Counted from the stretch's first letter, positions 8,619 through 17,467 are shown. The stretch is DNA of 64,000 nt from Lysobacterales bacterium (GCA_030065125.1 JASJDM010000021.1:1-64000), one strand, 5' to 3'. Made by a program: numbers and translations. The notes: generated by a model from the sequence alone, not told the origin.

Positions 8619-10005
8619 TCTGATGAAACTGCCCATTTCGCTCCCAGCTCTGGTCTGCCTGTTGGTGGTTGCCGGTGCTGCGGCACAGGACGCACCCGAA
8701 GTCCCTGACATGTCCGATTACGCCTGGGGATTCCCGGTGCTGGCTGACCAGGAGGCCAGCTTTCATGCCGTTGAGCTGCCGCTGGAGGTCTATCAATCCG
8801 TGTCTGACTCCCTGCTGCGTGATGCCGGGATTTTCAATGCCGACGGTGTGCCCGTGCCGCGGGTGTTTCGGCCCAACAGCAAGGAAGTGGAGCAGAAGGA
8901 ACAGCTTAAGTCTCTGCCGATGATTCCCCTGTTTGAAAACAGCGAGGGCTCCGAAGAAGCCATCCAGCTGCTGTTCGAGCGCGAGGGCGACCGGGCACGG
9001 GTTGAATTCAACAGCGAGGGGTTACAGGAACAGGGCAGCGATGAAGCGCTGGTGGCCTACATTGTCGATACCCGGCCCCTGGAGAACGCCATCAGGGCTT
9101 TGGACCTCAGCTGGGACGCGGTGGAAACCGGGTTCATCGGCCGCATCACGGTAGAAGGCAGCAACAACCTCCAGGACTGGCGCGAGGTGGGCTCGGGGGC
9201 TGTAGCCGACTTGAGCGAAAGTGACGCCAGGGTGCTGCAGCGTCGCGTGAAGCTGCGCAAATCCCAACACGATTACCTGCGGATCCGCTGGCAGTCGCTG
9301 CCCCAGGGCTGGCGGCTGAACGGAGTGGAGGCCATGTATTCAACAGGGGTGACCCGTGTGGTCAGAAACTTCATTACCCTGCAGGCGAGCAGCCAGGACG
9401 CGGATGACGGCGGGCGGATCTTCGACCTGGGCGGTTCGCCCGAGGTGGATCGCATCCGAATCCTGCCGACCCGTCCCAACTCGGTGGTGACGGCTACGGT
9501 CTACCACTGGTCAGAGCGGCGTCAGGACTGGCAGGAATCCAGCTCGGGGACGCACTACCATATTGGCCAGGGCGACGAGGTGGTCATGAGCAGCCCGGTG
9601 GCGGTCAACCGTGTCCGCAGCGGCCGATTCAAGGTGGTGATCAACCGCGGACAGCCCGATGCCCCCCTGCAGCTTGAGCTTGGCTGGCGTCCGGACCGGC
9701 TGATCTTCCTGGCCCAGGGCGCGTCTCCCTACACCCTGGCGGCCGGCCGGGCAGCAGCCGCCGGCGAGAATTTTCCCATGCACAGCGTCTATGCCGACAA
9801 CGCCATCGTCAGACTGTCATCCTCGAGTGGGCGGGCCAGCGCCGCCAGCCTGGGCCCAAGATACCTGCTGGGCGGCCCGGAACACCTGCAGGCCGGTGAC
9901 GTCATGGACATGAGGAAGATGGCTCTGTGGATCGGCCTGATCCTGGCCGTGGCCTTTGTGGGATTCATGGCGGTCAAGGTTACCCGCGAGCTGAAAGCCA
10001 GCTGA
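8602..10005 (+). CDS. DUF3999 family exported protein
   Basis: About 467 residues, with a signal peptide (MKLPISLPALVCLLVVAGAAA after a short n-region), a long beta-rich periplasmic body and a single C-terminal membrane segment (ALWIGLILAVAFVGFMAVKV). This matches DUF3999, a family commonly encoded next to DUF2339. I placed the start at the ATG at 8602 because AGGAG (8587-8591) lies ten bases before it, giving a 17-base overlap with the upstream gene; the ATG at 8623 has no such site. The function is unknown. The tight overlap supports an obligate pair with the upstream membrane protein. Confidence 0.88.
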   Translation: MPARRNLMKLPISLPALVCLLVVAGAAAQDAPEVPDMSDYAWGFPVLADQEASFHAVELPLEVYQSVSDSLLRDAGIFNADGVPVPRVFRPNSKEVEQKEQLKSLPMIPLFENSEGSEEAIQLLFEREGDRARVEFNSEGLQEQGSDEALVAYIVDTRPLENAIRALDLSWDAVETGFIGRITVEGSNNLQDWREVGSGAVADLSESDARVLQRRVKLRKSQHDYLRIRWQSLPQGWRLNGVEAMYSTGVTRVVRNFITLQASSQDADDGGRIFDLGGSPEVDRIRILPTRPNSVVTATVYHWSERRQDWQESSSGTHYHIGQGDEVVMSSPVAVNRVRSGRFKVVINRGQPDAPLQLELGWRPDRLIFLAQGASPYTLAAGRAAAAGENFPMHSVYADNAIVRLSSSSGRASAASLGPRYLLGGPEHLQAGDVMDMRKMALWIGLILAVAFVGFMAVKVTRELKAS

Positions 10006-10084
10006 ACCGCGCTGGGCGGCAGGATTACCGGCGCTGGATTTCCAAGGACCCTCTGGTATAGATAAGGACGGAGGAGGCCCACCC

Positions 10085-11485
10085 ATGGATATCGTCTACG
10101 TTTCAGTGACCAACGGTTATCTGGCGAGGAATGCCGGGGACTCGGCGAGGAAGAGTTCCAGTTCTTCACGATTGCTGGGGGCGCGGCTGCATGCGGACCT
10201 GGCCAGCGAGGTCAACGGCTGGGTGCCGGCCAGAACCTTTCCCGACGAAAAGGGACACGTCAAGACGGGGTTTATCCAGCGCCGCCAGATCTCGACGCGG
10301 CAGCAGCTGAAGGTGTTCTACCTGGACGTGGGCCAGGGTGATGCGACCCTGATCGAAGCCGAAGGCGGCATCGTTATTATCGACGGCGGCCCCAACAAGG
10401 GTTTTCACGAGATCCTGGTTAAGCGGCTGGAGGCGCTGCAGCGGGCCGACGCCGACCTTCAGCTACCACCGCGATCCACCCTGTTCATCAATGCCATGAT
10501 CGTTACCCACTTCGACAAGGATCATTTCTATGGACTGACCCGCATCCTGGAAGATCCCCGCTTCGAGGTGGGTACGCTGTATCACAACGGGCTGCCTCGC
10601 TACGGATTCGGCTCAGGCAAAGACATCGCCCTGGGAGACGTCACCGAGCACCACGACGGCACGCGCTCCATCAGCACTGACCTGACCGGCATCGACTCGG
10701 CCAGGTCGCTGGTCGCAGGCACGCTGCTGAAGACTGAGAACGGAAACGACAACCTGTTCTCAGAGTTTCTGCAGTCGGCCATTGCGGCGAAAGACGCCAA
10801 CCGCCTGGGATCCATGGACCGGCTGTACCGCCGGGACCCGGATGCGCCGGTAAGGACCATTTCCGGCGTGGGTGACGACCTGGAATTTGAGATCCTCGGC
10901 CCGGTGACCACCAGGACCAGCGGTTCCGTGCGGCTGCCGGCCTTTCCGGACCCCCATTCCGTCACGATCACCAACCCCAACCCGAGCCCCAGCGAAAGCC
11001 ACACGGTCAACGGCAACAGCGTGGTGCTGCGTCTGCAGTACGGCGACCGGCGTTTCCTGTTCGGCGGCGACCTGAACCAGCCGGCCCAGCAGTATCTGCG
11101 GCGGAAGTACGGGCAGAGGAACCCGTTTCGAGCCCACGTCAACAAGGCCTGCCATCACGGGTCCTCGGATTTTGATCTGCCGTTCCTGAAGAAAGTGAAG
11201 CCCGAAGCCACGGTATTTTCCTCGGGGGACAACGGGTCCTATGACCATCCCCTGCCCGATGCCATGGGCGCGGCGGCGAAACACGGTCAAGGCGATTTCC
11301 CGCTGATCTTCTCCACCGAACTGGCCCGGGATAACAAGACCTCGGGCAAGATCATGCTGGGCCACATCAACGCCCGGTCCAACGGTGACGACGTGTTGAT
11401 TGCCCAGAAGAAAGAGAAGGCCAGCACCAGGAACCCCTGGCACACCTTCAGCATTCCATACCCGGGCCCGTTTTCGGGCCAGTGA
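10085..11485 (+). CDS. SH3-like domain fused to ComEC-type metallo-beta-lactamase fold hydrolase
   Basis: A 466-residue protein with GGAGG just upstream of the ATG. Residues 1-70 look like a bacterial SH3 domain (VYVSVTNGYLARNAG, NGWVPART and TGFIQRRQIS). The rest is a metallo-beta-lactamase domain of the ComEC/Rec2 type: VGQGDATLIE, IIDGGPNKG, the metal motif THFDKDH at residues 141-147, LFGGDLN, and KACHHGSSD. No signal peptide or membrane segment is visible, so it is probably a soluble relative of the competence nuclease domain. Substrate unknown. It lies 79 bases after DUF3999 on the same strand and is convergent with the serine hydrolase gene. Confidence 0.85.
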   Translation: MDIVYVSVTNGYLARNAGDSARKSSSSSRLLGARLHADLASEVNGWVPARTFPDEKGHVKTGFIQRRQISTRQQLKVFYLDVGQGDATLIEAEGGIVIIDGGPNKGFHEILVKRLEALQRADADLQLPPRSTLFINAMIVTHFDKDHFYGLTRILEDPRFEVGTLYHNGLPRYGFGSGKDIALGDVTEHHDGTRSISTDLTGIDSARSLVAGTLLKTENGNDNLFSEFLQSAIAAKDANRLGSMDRLYRRDPDAPVRTISGVGDDLEFEILGPVTTRTSGSVRLPAFPDPHSVTITNPNPSPSESHTVNGNSVVLRLQYGDRRFLFGGDLNQPAQQYLRRKYGQRNPFRAHVNKACHHGSSDFDLPFLKKVKPEATVFSSGDNGSYDHPLPDAMGAAAKHGQGDFPLIFSTELARDNKTSGKIMLGHINARSNGDDVLIAQKKEKASTRNPWHTFSIPYPGPFSGQ

Positions 11486-11503
11486 CCGCACGGGTCCGGG
11501 GAT

Positions 11504-12955
11504 TCACTCGGGCGGCGAGAAGCAGACGCCACTCAGGCGGGTCAGCTGTACCGTTTCAGAGAGCTGGTCGGCGTCGAAATCGAACCGAATATGGTCACAG
11601 TCCACGGCGCTGAATAGTCCGCTGCCCCAGGGGATCAGCGAGTAGGGCGGTGTGCCCTGCAGAAAGACGCCGCCGCTGGTTTCGTAGATGGTCACCTGTC
11701 CAAAGCCGCTGCTGACCTGTCCCTGCATCAGGAACCAGCGCTGTCCGCCGGCCTGGTCGTAGGTGTACCAGAATCCCAGCACGCTGCCGTCGCGGATTTC
11801 CAGGGTCAGACCCTGGCCGTCGGCCGCGGGGTCGTACCAGGCGCCGTTGAAGCGGGCGTCCAGCCGGGGGGCGACGAATGGCAGTACCTGGGTCACCAGC
11901 AGGGCGTCCACGTCGAAGCCGGTGTGGTCGTAGTTGTCGGCCGTGGTCACCATCACCAGATCCAGTTCCGGGATGATGAAAATGACCTGGCTGCCCCAGC
12001 CCGAGGCGAAGAACACGTTCCAGTGACGCCCCAGGGGATCGTCCACCGTGGCAATCCACCACTGGTAGCCATGTCCCCACCCGGGTTGTTCAAATTCATC
12101 TGAGTTAGAGGCGTTGCTGTACTTGGTCCATGACGCGTCGACCCAGGAGCTGTCGAGAATCCTGCGCCCGTTGTAGACACCACCGCGAAGGTACAGCTCG
12201 CCGAACTTCACCATGTCCCGAGCCGAGAGCCACAGGGAAAAGCCCAGGGGCGCGTCGCCGTCCGGGTTGGGCCAGTCGGTGAGTCCGGTGCCCCGGCCGT
12301 CTTCGCTGAAGCCTTCCCAGTGGACCGAGTCAATGCCCAGCGGCGCGAACAGCTCCTGCATGGCAAAGGCTTCCGGACCCATGCCTGACGCCACCCGGAT
12401 GAAGCGGCTCATCAGGGTGGATGCGCCGGTGCTGTAGGAAAAGCGGGTGCCGGGGGCCGCGTCCATGGGCCGGGTGAGGACGAAGTCGTACCAGTCGCTC
12501 GCGTTGACCAGCTGGTTGGCCGGGTTTTGCGGATCCCGGTAGTCGGTCTGGGTTTCATCCCACTGGATGCCGTGGCGCTGCTGCAGGACTTGCTCGACGG
12601 TGATGTCGGCCTTGTCCCGATAGCTGCCCTGGGTCATGGGGTAAAGCTCACCGAAAAACTCGTCCAGACCCTGATCGAGCTGGAGTTTGCCCTGGCGATG
12701 GGCGATGCCCACCAGGGCTGATCCCACGCTCTTGGTGACCGACTGCACCTGGTGCAGGTCGTCGGGCTGGGTGCCCCGGAAGTAGTCTTCGTAGATGATG
12801 TCGCCGTGCCGAGCGATGACCACGGCCTTGAGCTGGCCGAACTGCCCCTGTTGGATGGCCGAACTCAGGCCCTCGAAGGGTTGGGCCGCCACACCGAAGC
12901 CAATCAACAGAATAATGGCCGCGGCGGGCCAGCGGATGGGATGAGAACTCAACAT
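11504..12955 (-). CDS. Exported serine hydrolase (class C beta-lactamase family) with C-terminal WYTY domain
   Basis: A 483-residue protein with an N-terminal signal segment. The penicillin-binding-protein fold has the catalytic SVTK (S72-K75) and YST near residue 174 in place of YxN, so it belongs to the esterase/peptidase/beta-lactamase C group. From about residue 366 a separate domain begins, with NGAWYDPAADGQG, LGFWYTYDQAG, WGSGLFSAVDCD and LTRLSGVC. That last domain recurs in the acidic repeat protein at 40544-42184 and, in permuted order, in the propeller protein at 35787-37106. It probably acts in the periplasm or outside the cell; the substrate cannot be inferred. Confidence 0.88.
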   Translation of the reverse strand: MLSSHPIRWPAAAIILLIGFGVAAQPFEGLSSAIQQGQFGQLKAVVIARHGDIIYEDYFRGTQPDDLHQVQSVTKSVGSALVGIAHRQGKLQLDQGLDEFFGELYPMTQGSYRDKADITVEQVLQQRHGIQWDETQTDYRDPQNPANQLVNASDWYDFVLTRPMDAAPGTRFSYSTGASTLMSRFIRVASGMGPEAFAMQELFAPLGIDSVHWEGFSEDGRGTGLTDWPNPDGDAPLGFSLWLSARDMVKFGELYLRGGVYNGRRILDSSWVDASWTKYSNASNSDEFEQPGWGHGYQWWIATVDDPLGRHWNVFFASGWGSQVIFIIPELDLVMVTTADNYDHTGFDVDALLVTQVLPFVAPRLDARFNGAWYDPAADGQGLTLEIRDGSVLGFWYTYDQAGGQRWFLMQGQVSSGFGQVTIYETSGGVFLQGTPPYSLIPWGSGLFSAVDCDHIRFDFDADQLSETVQLTRLSGVCFSPPE

Positions 12956-13052
12956 ACAGTCCTCCGCGCAGCAGAACCCGTGACTCCCAAACTAAGAACC
13001 CCGGCCACCGGGGACAATAGTGGATTACCTCTGCCGGGGGCGATGCGGGTGC

Positions 13053-13709
13053 TCAATTCGTACGTGTCGGGCTTTCCTCGAAGCCATCCGCGAACAGGCA
13101 GGGTATAAACGCCACGTTGTCGATGCCGAGTGCCTGGGTGCCGGCCTGGGCGCTGGCGGAAAGCTGGACGATGCCGACATCAGCAACGGTCTCGGCAAAG
13201 CTCACGTTAGGTGGACCGACGTCGACCCAGCCGGCAGCGGTCGCCTGCTGGTCGGTCCAGATTGGGTTGACCGGGACATCGTAGTGGTGCCACAGGCCGT
13301 CGTTCACGCCGATGGACGCCACGAAGTAGTACCAGCCGTTGGTGGCCCCGCTCTGGCGGAGGCGAACGAACGGCTGCAGCAGGTCAGCGGTCTCGTAGAG
13401 GTAATCCAACTCAATCGTGGTCAGGTCCGCCGCGGCGAGGTCCCCGGTCCATAATGGGTCGCTGGTTTGCGCGCCGACGAGCCCGGAATGCTCAGCACGC
13501 AGGTACCCGCCCGGGTTGCCGCCTGCAGATACGACGACGGCGGCGGAGCCGGCGGATCCGACCCATCCGCCGGGCAGGCCATCCTCCCAACCCTCGAATG
13601 CGACCGGCGTGCACTGCTGGGCAAACACTGATGTCCCCCAAAGTACGATGGCCACGGTGGCCAGACACCGGAGTGCCAGACTTGGGAACGATCCAGATTG
13701 GGTGCGCAT
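13053..13709 (-). CDS. Secreted beta-sandwich protein ending in LFADGFE motif
   Basis: A 218-residue exported protein with a signal peptide ending near SVFAQQ. The body (FEGWEDGLPGGW, LELDY-type strand, FVRLRQSGATNGWYYF, DGLWHHYDVPV, LGIDNVAFIP) has the outline of a laminin-B-like or carbohydrate-binding-like jelly roll. The last 14 residues, LFADGFEESPTRTN, carry the short F-x-D-[GS]-F-E module seen in six other exported proteins of this window. It could bind a polysaccharide, but no binding residue can be pointed to. The gene is divergent from the DinB-like gene. Confidence 0.75.
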   Translation of the reverse strand: MRTQSGSFPSLALRCLATVAIVLWGTSVFAQQCTPVAFEGWEDGLPGGWVGSAGSAAVVVSAGGNPGGYLRAEHSGLVGAQTSDPLWTGDLAAADLTTIELDYLYETADLLQPFVRLRQSGATNGWYYFVASIGVNDGLWHHYDVPVNPIWTDQQATAAGWVDVGPPNVSFAETVADVGIVQLSASAQAGTQALGIDNVAFIPCLFADGFEESPTRTN

Positions 13710-13752
13710 GGCGGCTCTCCCCGGGGAGTGATCCTATGGCTTGATGTTGGGT

Positions 13753-13801
13753 CCGGCACGGACTTCCCCCATGGGGAATTTCCGAAAAGGGGCCGTGCCG
13801 G
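13753..13801. promoter_or_regulatory. Nested inverted repeats between divergent genes
   Basis: CCGGCACGG (13753-13761) pairs with CCGTGCCGG (13793-13801). Inside it, TTCCCC (13764-13769) pairs with GGGGAA (13773-13778) around a CAT loop. The element sits between two divergent genes, so an operator or an attenuator hairpin is more likely than a terminator. Confidence 0.4.
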
Positions 13802-13841
13802 GGCTGCTGACATCGGCAACCCCGCCGTGCTAAAAAAGGAG

Positions 13842-13886
13842 ATGAATAGCCGGGAGGGACGGCAATCGACAGTCCATCGACACTGA
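13842..13886 (+). other. Possible 14-codon leader ORF before the DinB-like gene
   Basis: AAAAAAGGAG directly precedes an ATG at 13842 that opens a 14-codon frame (MNSREGRQSTVHRH). It stops five bases before the GTG chosen for the next gene. The strong ribosome site serves no longer frame. It may be a coupling leader, or the real N-terminus may be separated from the DinB-like frame by a one-base shift. Confidence 0.25.
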
Positions 13887-13891
13887 TCCAG

Positions 13892-14335
13892 GTGCTAAGC
13901 CAGACGCCCGCGGTTCTGGAGCACCTGCTGTCCGAAATCCCGGCTGATCGTCGCGACGTCAGGCGTGTCGAGGGGCAGTGGGGCGTGAAGGAATGGCTCT
14001 GCCACCTGGTCGATGCCCAGGATGTGCTGATGGCCAGGTTCCGTCAGTTCGAGAACGAAACCAATCCGCTGATCGCCGACTATGAGCCGCCAGCCCCGTC
14101 AGACTCCCGCTACCGGGACCGTGACCTGGATTCCGCCATCAGCCGGTTTGCCGAGGTCCGGTCGGCCTCGATCCAGACGCTGCAGCGTTATGACAATGCG
14201 TTCTGGAACCTGTCTGGAAGGCACGAAAGCTTCAGTCCCTACGGGACCCGCATCCTGCTTAGCCATATGCTCAATGTGGACTACGCCCACCTGCTCGGCA
14301 TGGAAAAAGCGGGATTGGGAAAAATCGGGTCGTAG
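13892..14335 (+). CDS. DinB-like metal-dependent four-helix-bundle protein
   Basis: A 147-residue protein with the DinB/YfiT outline: WGVKEWLCHLVDAQDVLMARF in the second helix gives one histidine ligand, and LSHMLNVDYAHLLGME supplies two more. The family includes thiol-dependent transferases and hydrolases such as bacillithiol S-transferase, often of unknown substrate. The frame is open back to 13850, with only CTG or GTG as candidate starts. I used the GTG at 13892, although SPSTLIQ just before it looks like normal family sequence. See the leader ORF upstream for the possible frameshift. Confidence 0.75.
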   Translation: MLSQTPAVLEHLLSEIPADRRDVRRVEGQWGVKEWLCHLVDAQDVLMARFRQFENETNPLIADYEPPAPSDSRYRDRDLDSAISRFAEVRSASIQTLQRYDNAFWNLSGRHESFSPYGTRILLSHMLNVDYAHLLGMEKAGLGKIGS

Positions 14336-14343
14336 CAGAGTAA

Positions 14344-15471
14344 TCAGATGACGGCGGATTCAAATCCGTCGCGAAATATACCGTCCGGGCGTGTTTCGGC
14401 CACCGTGGCATCGCCGTCTGCATCAAGCAGCAGTACCTCGGCGCTGGCATTTTCTCCTGCACCATTGGGACAGGCGTTGCCGAAATCTACCGACCAGATG
14501 CCGTCGGTCAAACCGTCATCACCGTCGCTGATGACTCCACTCACCCCGCAGGCATCACCGGCCATTCGGACCTCCACCGTTGCCCCAACGGGCAACTGCC
14601 CGCCGGCCAGGGCGGACGCAAATACGGCCTCGATGGACAGCGGACCCTCCAGCACGAGAAAACGTTGGGACCGGCCGTCGTCGGCCACCAGTACATCACC
14701 AAATTGAAGGATTGCGGCCGGCTGATAGGAAAAGGCGCCGAGACCGTCCGTTGGCACCGTGGCCAGAGGTGGGTCAGACATCGGGTCGGCGTTGAGCCAG
14801 ACGTCAACACTGCTGATCGGTGTAAATCCCTGGCCTTGCATCCAGCCACTGGTCACCGATGCCTGGATTCGGGATGGTTGAGTCACTTCGGCCACGGTGG
14901 CATCACCATCGACGTCGTACAAAAAAACCTGGGCGAAAGCGTTGGCGCCGGCGCCTCCGGGGCAACTGCTGCTGAAATCGACGGACCACTGGCCATCCAC
15001 GGAGCCGTCGTCCGCGTCCCGGATGAGGCGACTCACCTGGCAGTCGTCGCCTGACATGCGCACCTCCACCACCGAATCGATGGGCAGGTTCCCGCTGGCC
15101 CGGGCGAGCTCAAAAATGGCGCTGATGGAGAGAGGGCCGTCCAGAATGAGGAAGCGTTGGGACACGCCGTCATCCACGAAAATCTCATCACCAAACCCCA
15201 GGTCAACGGCTGGCTGGTGGGAGAAAACGCCTGCGGCGTCCGTCGGCACCGTGGCCAGGGGTGGATCGAACAACGGATCGGCGTTGGCCCAGATGTCCAC
15301 GCTGCTGCTGGCTTTAAATCCCTGGCCCCGGATCCAGTCCCGGGTCACCGACGCCTGAATCGCGGTTACAGTAATCCCTTTGGCCGAGCTGGCCTCCGGG
15401 CCCGCCTGAACTTGCGGGGTCAGGGCAATCAGCAGCAGCCCGGTCAGAATTCCTGGCAACAGGCCGTTCAT
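14344..15471 (-). CDS. Exported two-repeat protein ending in IFRDGFE motif
   Basis: About 375 residues, with the signal peptide MNGLLPGILTGLLLIALTPQ. The mature protein is two tandem copies of a repeat of about 160 residues. Each copy has IQASVT followed by W-x-x-GQGF, then DP-LATVPTD, GVFS or GAFS, QRFL-L-GPLSI, VEVRM-GD-C, and a closing IWSVDF or QWSVDF. The C-terminal 11 residues, IFRDGFESAVI, are the recurrent motif of this window. No enzyme signature is seen. The frame continues upstream to 15507, but the ATG at 15471 begins the signal peptide cleanly. The gene converges on the DinB-like gene with eight bases between their ends. Confidence 0.75.
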   Translation of the reverse strand: MNGLLPGILTGLLLIALTPQVQAGPEASSAKGITVTAIQASVTRDWIRGQGFKASSSVDIWANADPLFDPPLATVPTDAAGVFSHQPAVDLGFGDEIFVDDGVSQRFLILDGPLSISAIFELARASGNLPIDSVVEVRMSGDDCQVSRLIRDADDGSVDGQWSVDFSSSCPGGAGANAFAQVFLYDVDGDATVAEVTQPSRIQASVTSGWMQGQGFTPISSVDVWLNADPMSDPPLATVPTDGLGAFSYQPAAILQFGDVLVADDGRSQRFLVLEGPLSIEAVFASALAGGQLPVGATVEVRMAGDACGVSGVISDGDDGLTDGIWSVDFGNACPNGAGENASAEVLLLDADGDATVAETRPDGIFRDGFESAVI

Positions 15472-15623
15472 ATTGAAGACATGTGAGCGCCAGGCTGGCG
15501 TCCACATCAGTAATTTCCGACCGGCAGTGTTGTTGCGTTCCGCGCCGCGATGATGGCCCCGGGCTGCGCCTGCTGGCTGAAAACCTTAGTCTGCGGCGCA
15601 GTTTGTCCGTCAGAGAATCCCGA

Positions 15624-15962
15624 TCAGGAATCGCGATCCGCGTCGCAGGGGTGCATCTCAATGCCTCCGCCGGCCACGGGTTTCATGCACATCTTGAAGG
15701 ACTGGGGCCGGAATTCGGGCTTGGCCAGGGGCTTGGGCGTGCACTTGACCTGGGCTTTTTCCCTGGCGACCACGGTGGCGGTAATCCTCATGGCGCCGGT
15801 GTCCAGGGTAGTGGCGGCCTGGGTGACGGTGCTGGTTACGCGAGATGACGCCTGTCCGTAGGTGCACGGCGCGGGAGTGGATACCGGGTCCCGCCCTGTC
15901 GCCAGCGGGTCATCCGAAAGAGGCCCCCAGATCAGGGCCAGCAGCATGGGTGCAACGTTCAA
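15624..15962 (-). CDS. Small exported hypothetical protein
   Basis: A 112-residue frame starting at TTG behind GGAGAA at seven bases; an ATG five codons in is the alternative. The N-terminus is hydrophobic (MLLALIWGPL) and could be a weak signal peptide. The mature part has four cysteines (APCTYG, VKCTP, KMCMKP, MHPCDA), so a small disulfide-bonded periplasmic protein is plausible. I recognise no family. Downstream lies the two-repeat protein on the same strand; upstream is the 8-bp tandem repeat. Confidence 0.5.
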   Translation of the reverse strand: MNVAPMLLALIWGPLSDDPLATGRDPVSTPAPCTYGQASSRVTSTVTQAATTLDTGAMRITATVVAREKAQVKCTPKPLAKPEFRPQSFKMCMKPVAGGGIEMHPCDADRDS

Positions 15963-16030
15963 AGGCCTGTTCTCCGTGTGTGTTATTTATAAGTACGGGG
16001 TAAACGGCAAAAGGTTGCTGGTGATTCTCC

Positions 16031-16270
16031 GTGACTCCGTGACTCCGTGACTCCGTGGCTCGGTGGCTCCGTGGCTCCGTGGCTCGGTGGCTCGGTGGCT
16101 CCGTGGCTCGGTGGCTCCGTGGCTCGGTGGCTCGGTGGCTCGGTGGCTCGGTGGCTCGGTGGCTCCGTGGCTCGGTGGCTCCGTGGCTCCGTGGCTCCGT
16201 GGCTCTGTGGCTCCGTGGCTCGGTGGCTCCGTGGCTCGGTGGCTCCGTGGCTCCGTGGCTCGGTGGCTCC
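16031..16270. repeat. 30-copy 8-bp tandem repeat, unit GTGGCTC[CG]
   Basis: Thirty head-to-tail units of exactly eight bases fill 16031-16270, with no insertion or loss of phase. The first three units read GTGACTCC; later ones are GTGGCTCC or GTGGCTCG, with one GTGGCTCT at 16199. Variation is confined almost entirely to the eighth base. Because eight is not a multiple of three, the frames run open over a 24-base period (WLGGSVAP or ATEPPSHG patterns) without being genes. It occupies the gap 15963-16279 between the small exported protein and the DUF998 gene; I see no other feature there. Confidence 0.97.
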
Positions 16271-16279
16271 GTGAGTGGG

Positions 16280-16852
16280 TTACTGTTCGTTTCCGAGTCT
16301 GGGTAGCGCCAGCGACAGTCCGCCCATCCAGACGAGGTATATCGTTCCCACCAGGCGCTCATATGCGCCGATCCAGCTTTCTTCCAGCAGCAGAATCAGC
16401 GGGATGAGCAGCAGCCACGCAATCAGGCAGACCAGGTTGAACAGGCCCGCCGGGCGCGAGGAGCGCCACAGGCCACGCTGCAGGGCAGCCATGGACACGC
16501 CGATCACGCTTGCCAGAACGGACAGCGGATCGTTTGCGTGGGGTCCGACGAGGGATTCAGCGGGTGCACTCACGAAAAAGGCGGCGACGTAGAGCAATAC
16601 GCACCCACCTGCGATCAGCAGCAGAATTCCGCCTTGCCACAACCAGCCGGACACCCGGGTCCGCAAGCCAATGGCAAGTGCCAGGTGTGCGCCGGCAAAC
16701 AACAACAGTCCGGCGGTGTGGTACCAGGCAAACGAACCCCGGCTCAGGGCGCTGATCGGTGATGCAACGGGATCCAGCCCAGTCACTGACAGACCAGTGA
16801 CGTGGATCAGCAGTGTGCCGACAACGGCAAACAGCGCCAGCTTTCCCCCCAT
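16280..16852 (-). CDS. DUF998-like integral membrane protein
   Basis: A 190-residue protein with about six hydrophobic segments and, after the first, GLDPVASPISALSRG, a stretch typical of DUF998 proteins. The function of that family is unknown. The start is 15 bases after the msrA stop on the same strand, so the two genes are probably co-transcribed. No ribosome site is obvious before the ATG, which again suggests coupling. The 3' end lies next to the 8-bp tandem repeat. Confidence 0.8.
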   Translation of the reverse strand: MGGKLALFAVVGTLLIHVTGLSVTGLDPVASPISALSRGSFAWYHTAGLLLFAGAHLALAIGLRTRVSGWLWQGGILLLIAGGCVLLYVAAFFVSAPAESLVGPHANDPLSVLASVIGVSMAALQRGLWRSSRPAGLFNLVCLIAWLLLIPLILLLEESWIGAYERLVGTIYLVWMGGLSLALPRLGNEQ

Positions 16853-16867
16853 AAAGCGGCGGAGGCG

Positions 16868-17377
16868 TCAGGATGCCTTGCGTTTGGGCAGCCGCCAGTC
16901 CGGACGGATGAAGTGACAGGTATACCCAGTCGGATACCGTACCAGGTAGTCCTGGTGCTCTGGCTCAGCCTCCCAGAACGGACCGGCCGGGGCGATTTCG
17001 GTGACGACCTTGCCGGGCCACAATCCCGACGCGTCGACATCCGCAATGGTATCCAGGGCCACGCGGTGCTGTTCTTCGCTGTTGTAGTAGATGCCCGACC
17101 GGTAGGAGGTGCCGCGATCGTTGCCCTGGCGGTTGAGGGTGGAGGGGTCGTGGATCTGGAAGAAGAATTCCAGCAGTTGGCGATAGCTCATGACGTCGGG
17201 ATCAAACACCACCTCGATGGCCTCGGCATGGGTACCGTGGTTGCGGTAGGTGGCATTGGGCACGTCACCGCCGCTGTATCCCACCCGGGTAGAGACGACT
17301 CCGGGCAGTTTGCGGATCAGGTCCTGCATTCCCCAGAAACAGCCGCCGGCCAGTATTGCAGTTTCCGTCTCAGTCAT
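16868..17377 (-). CDS. msrA: Peptide-methionine (S)-S-oxide reductase
   Basis: A 169-residue protein with the MsrA signature GGCFWG (catalytic Cys13), then [47 protein letters not shown] and the C-terminal CHFIRP. It reduces the S form of methionine sulfoxide in proteins and free methionine using thioredoxin. The length is at the short end for the family but the domain looks complete. AGGAG seven bases before the ATG fixes the start. No signal peptide, so it is cytoplasmic. Confidence 0.97.
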   Translation of the reverse strand: MTETETAILAGGCFWGMQDLIRKLPGVVSTRVGYSGGDVPNATYRNHGTHAEAIEVVFDPDVMSYRQLLEFFFQIHDPSTLNRQGNDRGTSYRSGIYYNSEEQHRVALDTIADVDASGLWPGKVVTEIAPAGPFWEAEPEHQDYLVRYPTGYTCHFIRPDWRLPKRKAS

Positions 17378-17467
17378 CGATTTCTCCTGGTGTAGGTAGG
17401 ACCCTGCCGAGCCTCGAATGTGTGGTATGTGGGCAAACTCGCCGGTATCAAGCCGTTCGGGGTTGAT

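Noticed and set aside
10085..11485. Full-length ComEC DNA-uptake channel
   Set aside because: Only the beta-lactamase-fold part is present. There is no membrane competence domain.
16031..16270. CRISPR array
   Set aside because: The units are contiguous 8-mers without spacers, and no cas gene is nearby.
16047..16407. Several open frames across the 8-bp repeat, on both strands
   Set aside because: They arise because an 8-base unit gives stop-free frames with a 24-base period. The predicted peptides are pure repeat and lack ribosome sites.
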